A stretch of DNA of 64,000 bases from Camarhynchus parvulus (GCF_901933205.1 NC_044597.1:3274126-3338125), one strand, 5' to 3'; counted from the first letter of the stretch, positions 1 to 16,870 are shown. Program-made: numbers and translations. Notes: generated from the letters alone by a model not told the origin.

Positions 1-160
1 AAGGGTTTGGAAGAGCCTGGTCACCTGCCCCAGCACCCCCTCCTCCTCCCTGCAATGCTTGTCTTACTCAACTTGTCTTTGGCAACTCCTTCTTTGTTAA
101 AGGGTTCACACTCTGCTGGTAACTCTGCTCTAATAAATCTTTATGTCTGCAATTCAAATC
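1..160 (+). other. 3' end (3' UTR) of an upstream keratin gene, partial
   Basis: An AATAAA signal at 132-137 is followed by a CTTTAT...CTGCAAT stretch. It closely resembles the sequence just after the poly(A) signals of the KRT9-like gene (8522 onward) and, more loosely, KRT19 (21879) and KRT15 (30684). No coding sequence is visible. I infer that the window opens in the 3' UTR of another tandem + strand type I keratin, at the position where mammals carry KRT14, KRT16 or KRT17. The resemblance is seen directly; the gene assignment is inference. Confidence 0.5.
132..137 (+). terminator. poly(A) signal AATAAA of upstream gene
   Basis: Canonical hexamer with a TGCAAT element 16 bases downstream, as in the neighbouring keratin genes. 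Confidence 0.45.
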
Positions 161-3100
161 ACAACATGTCTGAGAAAATAAATTTAATCAACCTCATGTG
201 GGTACTTACCCAGATCATCCAGTAAATACAAGCTGTAGAGTTGTACTGGGTACATGATCTCACAACAGTCCATTCTGCACTAGGAAAATGGGCACAGTGC
301 TGGGATAGAACCACTGAGTGAAAGGAAATATCAGGAATTGTGACCATGGCTGTGTGGGGTGAGACAACAGCCAACCTCTGCCTAGGGGAACTGCTGGGTG
401 AGGCTGGCAGGACTCTTTCTTCACAAGCAAGAGGTATAAGGTTGCAAAGAGAAATCTTGTTGTCAGTTCTTGACACAATTTTTCTTCTTCCTGCAGATGT
501 TAAAAAGCATTTACAATTTTGTTTCTTAATGGTCACTAAGGGATTGCTTTCTGGCCCCTTGCCTTGCCACTTGTACTAAAGAGAATTAATTATGTGAGTG
601 AAAGGAGAAAGAAAATACAAATGATGGGTAACTATCAGGAGATAAACTATTAATTAACTAAACTGTCCCCAATGGTACTACTGTGAGTTATCTGAGTCCA
701 TTAATCTCATCACAGCCAGAGTACTGTGGGAAGGAAGGTGTGACTCAGGAGAGGTTCTTCCAGTATGAAGGGGCTTCCTCACAAGTATTTCTACACCTTC
801 TGTTGCACAGAGAATGACGTATTGCTGACTTCTGTTGGGAGAAACAGACAGCAAGAAAATGGATCTGTTCCCTTCAGTGTCATGCACCAAAAGCATTCCA
901 GTGTTTTATGATAGAAATTTCAATTGAAATACTGATATAATACCAAGAACCCAATTTCTGTTAGTACACACAGCTGGCTGATAGTCTGCCTTAAGAGAAA
1001 TGAGAGACACGTTCCATTCACTGAAGGTATCTTCTATATTTTACTGCTTAAGAACATAAAATATGCAACAAAATTAGAGATGAAACAGCAATACTAAATT
1101 AGGGCAGCTCCTTTAGATATATTTTGCTTTCTGAAGATCACAGTGAAGCCCCTTTCAGTCTCTGACTGTTTCAGTCTCTGACCAGACACATGAAATCGGC
1201 CATGTATCACTTACAGGTGCCTGTTTGTGCCTTCTCACTGATTAAACCTGGTTTCTAGTATTTCCCATTTCATTTCACACTGAAGGATTGATCTGTCAGG
1301 GTAATGCAATTAAACATTTTCTCAACACAACCGACTTAGAAGAGTTTGATTTTGTTTAGGTCTTCTCTCAGTAACCACATGCCTTGGATCAGCCAGCACA
1401 GCACCCTGACTGCAGCCTCCAGTGAGTGTCCACAAAGAACAAACTTTCTACTTCTGTTGAAAAACTGACTTTTATCAGTCCAGCATCAGGAATTTGTGTG
1501 AATAAAAACCTGTGTACAATGAATAAAAAGCTCATTTCAAGTTTTAATGGTATAGAAAGTGATGTAAAGCAAATGCAAACATGACTTTTGTCTCTAGAGG
1601 CTGCCAGAGCTCACTCAGGTCAGCTGTATTTACTGTAGCCAAAGCTGCTGAAGGAGACATCTTTTAAAGCCAGATTATGGAACCTTAAACTACAGATAAT
1701 GTCTATAACTGAGGAATTTAGAATTCAGTTAGTTGCCATCATCAACAACAGGAGCGCATGGAAGCAGGTAGAGAGAAAGGGAATGGGAAAGGATCCCTCT
1801 GCTGGAAGAGCTTAATTTCCCTTGGGAAGCATCTCTAAATTTGTCCTTTTTCAGTGGTAGGAAGGACTATGAGTAATGATTTAGATCAGCTGTGGAATTA
1901 AAATAGCTCACACTTAATAGGATTTTCTGTAGGTCTATACATACATAAGTTTATGAGCCCACCCCATGGAGTGACATAAGAGGATGATGAGCCCAGAATG
2001 AGGGGTTGTGGAAATCCTACAGTTCTGAATGAATTCAACAAATGCTCAGGTTCAGTGTGATGCTGCAGGACAATGGATGAGGAATGCACAAATGGAGTTC
2101 CTGATGAAACTCTTGGGAGTAGCACTCTTCTTACCAAGACCACATTTGACTCATTTACTGTAAAACAATTAATTACCAGTAATTGTATCTAGGATTGTCC
2201 TCTCCCTCTAGTGTGACTGAAGACATACATCCAGTAATGGCATCACAGCCTCTGTGGAAACCACAGGCTGCTTTGGGTTCTTCTGCCAATTTGGAGCATC
2301 CAACTTCACCAGTGAGTAAACAGCACTGGAAAGGATTCACAGCACTCCTACTTCAAACAAACTTCTAACTTGCAGAGGTCCACGGGGTGCACTATGAGCA
2401 AAAGGTCTGCCAGGGGAAAATGTGATTTCAAAGCTCTTACAGCACCTTTGAATGGCTAAGGAGCCTCAACATCTACAGCAGAACATGTCTGACCTGCTTC
2501 TGTCATCGTGAAAGGTAATGGCTCTTGAACAGTCTTGGCTCTTCTGGCTTGTGAAGTAAATCAGCAGGTCCAAACTCACTCACAAGAGCCAACTCAGGCC
2601 AAGAGCCACAGGACAGTGGCCAGAAATGCACATGGAGACAAGGAAATACCCCCAACTTACAGAACAGTCTAGAGATGAAATGTTTGGGATGCAGTTATGG
2701 CAGTAAGGATGGTTAGAGCACCTATTCAAAAAAGAGGAGAGGAACAGAGAGACAGAGAAAAGGGACCTGGTAACAGTATGAAATTACAGCATTGGGAAAT
2801 GTCAGAAATTGTTGGGCCGGGTTTTGTGATGCAACAACGCCGAGGAGGAGATATAAAATCAACACCTCTGGCACTAACACCAATCAGCAATAAACTTCTC
2901 ATAGGGGAGAATAAAAGTGCATTTCAACAATCTAATGAGGAAAATATGACTAAGGAATCACACCCTGTGAGAAAATAATTTTTATTTTTTAATAAAGATG
3001 ACTCAGTCTCAATAACATATGCAAAGCACCTGGTTCTGACGTGTGGATAATTAGAGAGCTACCAATAAAACAACAATCATAATTATGTAGATCAAAGGCT

Positions 3101-4580
3101 CTGTGATATGGGGGTGGTGGTGTGTCAAGAAAGAGGGTGAATGGTTTTCCATGATCCTTCAGTCAGCCATAACACACATTAGTAACTTTATGGATCTAAT
3201 AATCACTGTGGCTATGAAAAAAAAATCCTGCTTGAGCCACAACTGCAGGGTGTGTGTAACAGCATAAATGGAGAAACCAACAACAAAAAAAAATGGGTAA
3301 ATTATAACTTCCAAGTAGAGATGGATTTCCATCAAAGTTCAACCCTCACATTATGAGACCCCTTGTCTTTCAGGCTTAAAATGTACATTTTCCAAAAGTT
3401 ATTTAAAGGCAAAATTTCCTTTCCAAAGAAGGGCTTATCACAATCTGCCCCCTTACCAAAATGGTGCAGTGGTGAAGAACCAAGAGACAAAAGACTGAAG
3501 GTAAGGGGGATCTAGAGGGTCATCATAGCTACCTCTGTTATACAAGGATAAAATCCCCAACATCAATTGACTGAGATCAGACTTGAAACTCTCTCTTCCA
3601 TCCACAGCTCCTGCAATGGAAACTCTCCAAGACCCTTCTGCTTCCCATAGTTAAAAATTTCCCCTTTGTTTCCAAACACACTCAAATCCAGACTGTGCCC
3701 TTTCCTACATGGACAACAGGATTGTTCTGTATTTCAAACAGCCCTGGTTCCTCCTTCCTCAAGAACCAGCTGATAACAATCTCAGCCTCTATCTGGCCAA
3801 GCCAAACTTTCTTTCCTCTCCTAGGATACAGCCAATGCAGCCATATAGATTTCATGCACATATTTCAGTTTAAGATAACCTCTGAGTGATTGGAAATATT
3901 AAAAAAAAATGTTTAAAAACTCACAACTTTAAAATGGCATTACTGCATGCATATCAGAGCATGAGACAGAAGAATTTCCTGTAACCGATACCACCAGAGT
4001 TTGGTGAGAACAGAAATAACACAGCTGCTGTTAAGCTCATTCTACTGTGATTTACCACCAAGTACTCTGAGAGACAGTGCCGACAGTGAGCTTTCTTTTC
4101 TAGGGAAAAGAAATTCTAAAGCTGAACTCTAGATCCTGACCTAAAACATAAATTCTTAAGAGATTCTGTTTCCAGAAGTGGCAGTTCTGAGGTGAATTGG
4201 AACCAGCCTCAAACGAAGGGCACTTGAGTTCATACTTCTCCAAATCTGAAATTAAAGCAGAGTGATTAGGTGGTGCTTTCACCACCTGTTTTGAGGACAA
4301 AAGAAAATTACTCCAAAGAACAAAGAACAACTATTAAAATGAGTCTCACTCACTAAGTAGCCAGCAACGAACTATCTCCAACAAAATCTAACTCACAGCC
4401 ACCCACCCGAAATTGCAGTGCAGGCTTGGGGTGAATCAGCATGCAAACCCAGTACCTGGGGGGAGGGCTGTCCCAAGCCCCAAAAGAAATTCCCCTTAGC
4501 ACATCACTTTCTGCATGAGCACTATGGCTGGCAAATCCCATGGGAAGCTGGACTGCCTGGCAGGTGACACCCACCTGGGC
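161..4580. other. intergenic region upstream of the KRT9-like gene
   Basis: No keratin exon, tRNA or recognisable repeat family is visible. Open frames are short and unrelated to known families. A 14-base direct repeat (TTTCAGTCTCTGAC, two copies) lies near 1155-1185. The last few hundred bases probably hold regulatory sequence for the KRT9-like gene. Confidence 0.6.
4561..4577 (+). promoter_or_regulatory. paired inverted E-boxes next to the KRT9-like TATA box
   Basis: CAGGTG at 4561-4566 and CACCTG at 4572-4577 form an inverted pair with a 5-base spacer, ending 6 bases before the TATA box. E2-type E-boxes bind bHLH and SNAI/ZEB factors. Function here is inferred from position only. Confidence 0.35.
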
Positions 4581-4583
4581 AGG

Positions 4584-4591
4584 TATAAATA
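4584..4591 (+). promoter_or_regulatory. TATA box of the KRT9-like gene
   Basis: TATAAATA, 100 bases before the start codon at 4684, which predicts transcription starting near 4614. Confidence 0.8.
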
Positions 4592-4665
4592 GCCACCAGC
4601 AAGGACAGCCTGCTGCACTTTGATTTCCTAAATCTCGCTGTGCACAGCTTTGCACCTGGGGCTGA

Positions 4666-8281
<3,616 letters not shown>

Positions 8282-8521
8282 GATACCACCGACGAGTTGG
8301 GCTTCCCTGATCCAGTCAGTGCTGTGGGAGCAGCCAGCCCTCAGCATGGCGTGACCTACCCTGCTCTCCAAATGCTATCCATGAAATCAAAGTTAATAAT
8401 TACTACGCTTTTCCTAAAACTATCTACCCCTCCCTTTTGATCCTGTCCAGCACTGTGATCACTGTGCTCACACACAGGTCTCTGCAGTGCACTTGGTTCT
8501 CTACTGAACAACAATCCCTCA

Positions 8522-8527
8522 AATAAA
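8522..8527 (+). terminator. poly(A) signal of the KRT9-like gene
   Basis: AATAAA 240 bases after the stop codon, followed by the CTTTAT...TGCAAT stretch also present at 132-153. Confidence 0.75.
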
Positions 8528-10304
8528 GCTTTATCTTTCTGCAATGCAAAGAAAACTCTGTGTCCAGCAGTCTATTTGGTATATTAATATCCTATTTACA
8601 TTTAGGTGGAACAAGTCAGGTACACAAAGAAATTAAGGTTGCATGAATTGTGTAATATGGCTCCAAAGAAATATGGGAATTCTAAATCATATGATGACTG
8701 GATAAAATCCTGGAGATGAATAAATACACCCACATTAAACTCAAGGGTGACACCTATGGGGAACAGAAAGGGATGAGGGAACTCCTTTTTCATATAATAT
8801 GTTGCAAGGGGTGTGCAAATAGTTGATTTGCCAATCCAGCAGCTGAAGTGAAAAATCAGGATTAATTAACCCCAAATTTTCATGAAAATTTTGTCAAATC
8901 AAAACCACTTTTCCTTAGTCACTGAACAAGAACAAGAAGTCCTATTCAGGCAGCCCTTTCCCAGCTTCTGGGTGGGAGCTCTGTCTAATCTTGATCAATT
9001 AAGCAAAGTGTTAGATCAGGAAATGAGTGAGGAGTATGAAAGTTCTATTAACCCAACATTTAGTTGTTGGGGTTATTCCTCCTGACATGTTGGAAAATCT
9101 GAATTCAGGTCTTTTATCTGAAAGTTCCACATGGAGGACTGTGTTCCCATATTCCACAGGGTCATTCCCAGATCCGTGCTGTGTGGAACTCTGGTGGAGA
9201 ATGGCATGGTGCAGGCGAGATTCAAGCTTTGTTACTAAACCTGCCCCACTTCGTGTTCCACACTCAGCTTACTTGGGCTCAACAGAGGAATAAAACAGGT
9301 GAAATATCTCAGTCATTTCAAACAGAGAAATCTGCATTTCAGTGTTTGGTTTGCAGGGCTAAGGAAGCTGCTGAACAGGGTCAGCCACATAGCAGGGGAG
9401 TGACTCCACTGCCGCCCTGCCCCAGACCCTGGGTGGGTCTCAGAGGCTCCATTGTTCCCTGAACACCTCCTAAATCACCAACATTTCTTATCCTGTCACA
9501 CAGCTTTACACTTGCACTTTGGCTTGCAAAGAGTCAGGACGGGTAAAATACCATCCTTTTGGATAACAAGGTATTATTTTAAAATACATCAAACTGTTCC
9601 ATGTTACAATCCAGGCTGAATTCTCAGCACAGCAGGAAAGGGATGAGTCAGAGAAACTATTTCCATGGGAAACAAGGGTTTGTAAAGTCAAAGCAGATCT
9701 GCCACTCCTTGGAGTCACAACAGGACTCTTCTGCTCTGTGCAAGTAACAGAGATTCTTCTGCCTTAGGATTCCTTTTACTCCTCTCTCTTATCAACCAAA
9801 GCTGACTATCCCAAAACCCCTCAGCACTAGCTAGCTGTAATGGACTTTGGGATCAAGTACATTCTTTAGACACAGTTTAACTAGGAAGAATGTCTGCAAT
9901 CCCAGAAAGGAGCCATTTGGGAACATTCCCGAGTTTCCTGCTTCCCTTCTGCTCTCTTTTAGGTGGGACACGTTTGCAGTGGCAGGATGAGGGAATGCTG
10001 TGGTTGAGCCTTATCCTGCTCCAGTAGCATCTCCCACAGCTCCATACCAGGGACAGGATTTATCCGTAGGTGACAGAGTGTCCGTCCATTTGGGTCGGCT
10101 CCCTGGCATCCTCTGATGGCAGTTAAGGAAACAACAAGTGGGATTTGTAACACAAACTGCTCAAAACACTCCCAAAATTAAACTAAAGCCTCAGGCCTGG
10201 GACACGGTTCGTACAATGAAATAACAGATTCATTAATAGGAAAATCGTCATGGTTTTATTTTTATTTCATGCCTTGGATTCGGTGGCTGTGTTTAACAGC
10301 CGGG

Positions 10305-10318
10305 CCTGTAGGGGGCGC
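10305..10318 (+). promoter_or_regulatory. candidate CTCF site
   Basis: CCTGTAGGGGGCGC matches the vertebrate CTCF consensus CCxSYAGRKGGCRS at every defined position. It lies in a short GC-rich patch between two keratin genes, so it is a candidate boundary or loop anchor. Occupancy cannot be judged from sequence. Confidence 0.5.
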
Positions 10319-10982
10319 TCTGTGCCGCTCCCGCTTCCCAAGGCCCCAAATCCCACGGTTGGTGACTCGGTTCTGGGAATTAATCATCTCCAGGTGGATA
10401 ATCCAACATTTTCAGGAGGTTTCATGAAGATAAGAGAGTAAAATGGCTGTATGGGCAGAAATTCAAGAAAAGAACCAGAACTGAGGGGGCTGGGTTGTCC
10501 AAGGGGTGTCACTCTGGATCAGGATTCTCACACAGCTGCAGAATTGAGACCCACAGCAATGCTTCCATTTGCAAGGGCAGCTGTCAGGTATGGACAGGTA
10601 CAGCAGCCCACTGCTACTCCTGGTGCCTTTGTGCTCAGTCTCTGGCACTCCTGGCTACAAGGAAATGGAACCACGGAGGTGACAAGGCCCTCTCGGCCCA
10701 CCACCGACTCAAGGAATGAGAAAAGAAACTCTGACTCACTGTGCCTGTAACAAACAGCAAGAGAAAAGGAAGCTGCTCCTGTGATATTTCTGACATTTAC
10801 CAGCCCACCATATCCATGAAAAATAGCAGCAGCCAAGTTAAGTAAATATGAGAATTCATGCAGGAAAATCCTTTCTCTCTGTAACAATTTCTGTTAGGTT
10901 TCACATCACATGTAACACTTTGGAGTGCTAATCCTAACAAACCTTGGAATTTCTTTAAGTGTTTCCACATTGTGGCTGCTGT

Positions 10983-11109
10983 ATCCCTGGAGGTGTTCAT
11001 GGCCTGGATCAACCTGTTCTAGTGGAAGGTGTCCCTGCCTGTGGCAGAGGGTGGGACTGGATGAGCTCTGAGGTCCCTTCCCACCCAAAGCATTCCATGA
11101 TTCCATGAT
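10983..11109 (+). mobile_element. CR1 LINE 3' end fragment
   Basis: The stretch reads like the 3' untranslated end of avian CR1: CCTGGAGGTGTTCA, then CTAGTGGAAGGTGTCCCTGC, GGCAGAGGGTGGGACTGGATGA, GAGGTCCCTTCC, ending in the ATTCCATG octamer repeat typical of CR1. It is 5'-truncated, as most CR1 copies are, and diverged. Confidence 0.88.
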
Positions 11110-11828
11110 AAAGGACAAGTGACAGCAAGCACGTAGTCTCAGGCACAGCAGAGCTTGTCACTGTCATATTTTCTGGAAAGTCCTCTTTGCCCAAGATTCT
11201 TCTCCTGGGAAGCTGAGATGCCTCAGAGAAAAAAGAAAATAATTATCTGATTTGCTTCTCCTGTATTGGAGTTGGAGATTGTTTATCCAACATGTGAATT
11301 GTTTTGACTTGATGATGAATCATGGTTAGGCTGTGTTGGGACTCTGGAAGGAGTCACGAGTTTTCATTATTATTCTTGTTAAGCCTTCTGTCTTTATCCT
11401 TTCTCCAATCTTTAGTATAGTTTTAGTATAGTATTCTTTTATATAATATAATAGAATAGAATATCATAAAATAAATTAACCTTCTAAGAAGATGGAGTCA
11501 GATTCATAATTTCCTTCCTGCCACGGGGAACCCCAAAAAATGCCACTGGAGCTGACTCTCAGAGCTGTTTTAGCAGTGCCTAAAGAGAGGTTTCTGCACG
11601 CTGCAATTAGTCCTAATGGAGCAGTTGGGAGCCCACGCTCTGCCAAGCCTGGCTCCAGGGAACACCTTTCCCTGCACACACCTGCATTCCCAACCCATGC
11701 AGGGCTGGCATCAAAGCTACCACAGCCTCAGCAATCAACATTTTTCTGACAGCATTCCCAATCTTAGTTCAGTGCTTTCCCACAGCCTGATGTCAGACTA
11801 TTGAAAATCACAGCTGTACCCCAAAGTT

Positions 11829-11848
11829 CACACACTCACACACACACA
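11829..11848. repeat. short (CA)n microsatellite
   Basis: About nine CA units with one interruption. Confidence 0.6.
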
Positions 11849-12170
11849 AGGATTTTAAATAAATTCCAACAACTCCTAAAATGCTGTTAGAAATCATGTC
11901 ACCAGATTTTTATCAGTTATTAAAGCTGAATCCACTAGGAAAGCATGAAAAAGCACTCAGAAAGCACTTCAGTCACTTGCTTTGCTGGTGGTGGGCTGCC
12001 CAAAACACAGACAGTTAGCACAAACCTCAGTTTTTAATTAAAGGAAGATTTAAAGCTGGATATGGGTGGCAGAGTCTGGTGGAAAACCAGGGCTCCTAGT
12101 TAAGGTAACAGCCAGGACTGCCCAGGAAGGGACTTTCCTGGTACTCACAAACATGAGTAACACAGTCCTT

Positions 12171-12178
12171 TATAAAAG
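12171..12178 (+). promoter_or_regulatory. orphan TATA box
   Basis: TATAAAAG, continuing as TATAAAAGAGGCAC, a 14-mer identical to the start of the KRT15 promoter at 25896-25909. No keratin coding exon follows. It could be a relic promoter or chance. Confidence 0.25.
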
Positions 12179-15100
12179 AGGCACAAACTGTCAGAAGTAG
12201 TGAGAAATCCCCTTCTGTTCCCTTAAAGCTGTGTGACCAGCCAGGGCAGGCAGAAGCAGGGCTCCAAAGGGGTTTCCATGGGCTGAGAGCTGCCATGAGG
12301 ACCAAGTGTTAAAAGCACCTCCCTGGCAGCAGCTCCACAAACCAGAGGCTGCAGGACTTGCCCTCATAGAGCTACAATTGGATTTTCTCACTGAGCCCAA
12401 ACAGAGATCCTCAGGAGAATTCTGTCAAGAAAAACTGAGTATGAAACCAGCAGTAGGATCAGGAAATTTCAAATACAAGAATCCACCAGGAGGGTACTAA
12501 GAGAGCTCCTTGTTTTTTAATTAGACCCAGAACTAATGTTTAAACTAATGTTTAAGGCTTGCACAGTCAAATCTCTGCCTTTACTGGAAGCTGTGGCTTA
12601 TTCCTGTGATCAGAATATAGTCTTACAAAATTAACAAGAGAAATAATAATATATAAGTCTATAAATACAAGTATATGCATGTAAATATATGAGCACATAG
12701 ATATAAATAATAGACACACAAATGCTTTACTGATGGGAACAGAATAAAACAGCTCAGCTCTGGGCTATGAGCCCCATCCTACTCTGTGTCCCTCCCAGGT
12801 CTAGGATTTATTTTTGAGCAGGAATTTTCCATGTGGTGTATGGGAAGATCCCTGTGGATAGCCCCAGGGCTCCTCCCTCAGTGCAGCATGCAGAGGCCAT
12901 GGCAAGAGTCCAACAGCCACAGCTCCCCAGCCTGGGACAGCTTCAGTCCCTTGGGCTTTGGCAGAGGCCCCTGCACTGCCTTTGTTGCTGCCTGCAGAAA
13001 CCTGACTTTTGGAACACATCCTCCTGTCAGTTGGATGTTTGACTCTCAAATAATAGTTTCCAGCCCAATGATACCTTGCTGAGATTTACCAGCCAGATAA
13101 CAGGTTAAAGGAAGTGTGAAAGTACAGCCAGGGAGTTGACTTGCACTCCCCAGGGCTTGGTGCCCCAACTGAGCCTTCCTTCCCACACAATCTTTAATCA
13201 CACGATAAGACAATTTGGTTTATTTTCCTGTCTCAGGTACTTTACTCCGTGATTTGCTTTATCATTAGAGTTCTGGAATGATGGAGGAGTCAAGAGTTTA
13301 AAGTTAGTTATGTTTCTAGGGAAACAGAGACAATAATGAAGCATTTCCACACCACAGCCAGTTTCAAGGATTTGTGAAATATTTACACTGCCCCCAGTTA
13401 AAGTGCTTGAGCTCTTCAGGAGGATCTCTATTTATTTTCCTCATACCAATCTGTTTAAATGTTCTATAAATGGCAATCATTGAGAAATTAAATTCTGTGC
13501 CCCAATAGCACTGCAGCAGCTTGAGCAGGAATCATTCCAGGTCAGCTCAAATCATCGATCCATCATTTCTATCCTGACACGAACAAACCCAAGCCCTGGA
13601 CAGAAATGTTTTGTCCTGTGTCTTACTCTCACAATTTCTGTTAACACAGAACCCTTACACAACCTTGTTTCTCACCTCTTCCAGTGCAGAAATTATGCAT
13701 TCCCTTCACCACAATCCCTCTGCTTCACAAAAATAATCATTTTGAGCAAATTGCCAGTGTTGCTCTGCTCTTCCCAACCCTCTTCTCCAGCCACTCACAG
13801 CTATGTGTGCATGTGCTGGGACCTGCCTCTTCAGCACAGCAGCATTCTTGTCTCACAATCTATTGGCACATTCACAGAATATATGGCAATGCCAGGTTTT
13901 GAGGATTTAAAAAAAATTATTTATGATGGGCTGTAAAAGTCTGACAGCTGAGAATTGTTATCTTGGGTAAACCATAACTGCAGTTACCTTGGTACCAGCT
14001 ACAGATCAGAGCTTGTTGTCACTGGCTCTTCCCACAAGGAAGTTTAAAAGAAAAAATAGAAAATTTTGTGCTTGAATTAAAAAAGCTGCAAATACTTCAT
14101 GCCTCTGATCTTCAAAAGGGGAGAAAAACATCCCAAGCTGTGATCTTAAGAGGGCCTGTGACATGATCAGTGGGAAGGCTGGAAAAAGTTCATGTGAGCA
14201 AGAGAAGAGATGGAGACTCAAAATGTGCACATGAAAAAGCAGCATATTTTCATCGATGGAAGCAAAGGCAGAAATGAAAAATTACCAGAAGGGACAAACA
14301 GTTAAAAATTGAAAAGATAAATCCAGAATAATAAATTGGCTTTGCTCATTCATTCATAGATGCATCCATGGAACTGCAGGCACCAACAAAGTTGGTTAAA
14401 ATATTCAGTAAGTTCATTAAAGTGTAATTCATTATCTATCCCTGCAAGCAAATTCAGCAGGATGTGAAAAGAGAGAAGGATATACCCGTGTCCTCAAGGG
14501 CAATAAAAAAAGGGTTTACAGGACAATTAATAAATCTACCCTGAAACAACAGGAATGGTTTTATAAAGCAGCAGTGACTAGTAAGGCAGAGAAGATAAAA
14601 GGTAAAGCAGAACCAGGTCTTAGCCAAAAGCTTGGGTGTGTCTGGATGACTCTGCTTGAAAAAATGTGTCTCCCTTCCCCTCTGATAAGGTGCAGATAAG
14701 GGAAATTCCCTGTGCTGACCATTCCTTATTGGGAAAAAGCTGACCCTACCATAAATTAGGTTTATAGTACTGGCAGAAAAAGAGACTTACACTGAATGCT
14801 AACAGCACCTTCTTCAGCTTGCTGTACTGAAGGCTTTTCCAAGCATTTAAATACACATTTTCACCTTAAGGGAGCCCTTACCAAAACAAACATATGCAAC
14901 CATTAAAGTGAAACAGAAACTGAAAGTCAAAAGATTGAAGTCTTAGCAAAAATGCTGTGTGAGGGACTGATTTAGTACTAGGGGCCTTTGCTGTATTTGG
15001 TGTTATAAATCAGATTAATCCATTTGACTGTGTGTCCCAAGCCTTTCTTCTCCTGACACTTCAGCTGTACTTCCAAATTGCCACTAAGAATTGCAGTTCA

Positions 15101-16870
15101 TTCTTTGGGAGATTCTTCCCTGTGAGCTCGTGCAAACCCAACCTGCCTCCAGTACCTGATCAATATTCTGACAGTGCAATGTATGGGGATTGCTGCTTTT
15201 ACTTTTTACTCAAGATATTGCAGTGGGCATCCAGAAGCCTTCCAGATCCCAATTTTCATGAGCTGGATCATAAAATATTATGCAGCATCACAGATGAGCT
15301 TTTCATTTTGCAAAACCCAAAAATACACTGCATTGAGGTCCTGATATGGGAGTCCAGGGAATGCTGGAGGAATACCTGGAGGGACAGATGTTCATCTCTC
15401 CTTGCACCAGGACACAGATCTCAAAAAGAACATGCTGGTATTTATTCTCCTTTCAGCTCCTTGCTTTTCTGTTCAGTGAAGAAAAGCACATGCACTGGTG
15501 CTTTTTACGCTCTAATTATGGACTTTAATATTTAACAAAAAAATAACTGTTTCCCAGTTGTTTTCTCTCAGTCACCTCCTGACACCAATATTTCATCTGT
15601 TCCCAGCCCTTGGAGCAGTTACTGGCTGGGCAGGTTTGTCCCACCCAGGCCTGAACAGGACATTCAGGTCTCCAGAAGGAACTGGTGTGTCCCTGGCAGC
15701 AGGAGCATCCCTGGGCCTCTGAGGAAAGGCTGCACAGCATTGCAGTGCAAGATGGAGAGCTGTGGGAGGCAAAATCTGCACAGAGAGGAAAGAGCTCTGC
15801 TGTGGTGTGCTGGGACTGAAGTGTGGTACACATCCTGTGTGTATCCAGTGATATATTCCACACCTGAGTCACTGCAGAATTCCTCCTGATACGGCCTCCT
15901 CATTACCTGGTGATACAGGTGCCTTGGCTGGCCTCCCATTTGCTGTTTGCTCTTTCCCTCCCTGAATTTGCCCTGCAGTTTGACACCTCTGTACACAGGG
16001 AGTGCAGCTCATTGTGTAGCCTGAAACACCTGGAGCATTTTTCATGGATATAGAAAGGCCTGGCTGCTCCCAAGAGCTACAAGTGCTGCCAGGCCAGAGC
16101 TTTCCTTCCCTTCTGTTTCGTTCTCATTCCCTCCAAATTCTGTGGAACTCCTCAGAAGTGTTTTGGAGGAAGGAAGTAACAAAAGTTTTTGAAAATCCAT
16201 CTTGGATAATAGAGGACCTGAAAATTTTAGAAATAACATTTTCATGCCTCTCAAAGTCCAGAAGACTAAGTGATTCTGTTTCTTCTCTTTGCTTCTCTCT
16301 TTCAGTAGCAATCAAAGGACTCAGTGTGTAATCAGACACTTGTTTCTGCTCACTCCCCAGGTACTCAGGGATGTCACTGCTTTTCTCTGCTACAGGTACA
16401 GCCATGGCTGCTTCAGGAGGATTCTCGTAGAAAACCAGACTCTCAGACACAGCACATTCTCTGTTAGCCCAAATAGAACCAAGAGTTAAGACAGAAAGAG
16501 TGAAAACTTCTTTTCTGAAAGGAGAAATTTTCTCAAGGGGAATGAGGGAAACAGAGGGGTGGGAACGTGAAGGTCCACACACATTGTTCACCATCTGGGC
16601 TCCTTACAAGCTCTCTTATCAGGCTGAATCACTCTGTTAAAACAAGGCTTTGTGTGACTCCGCTCTGACCGCGGGCTGGCCGCAGTGGGTGCGCTCCTAA
16701 CCCCTTTGTTTCCACATAAGTAAACTCTAACCAGGTTTAGGAACGCTCCCCTCTGGAAGGAGACGCCTCCTCCACATCCCACCTTTTCCTTCAAGCTGCA
16801 GAGGTCGGGGAGGGGATCCCCCGCGTGTGGAGGTACTGGGGGAGGAAACAGCCCACTGCACAGCCACTGA

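Noticed and set aside
15032..15535. 167-codon plus-strand open frame in the KRT9-KRT19 gap
   Set aside because: Begins at GTG rather than ATG, has no recognisable domain and no splice or promoter context; probably chance.
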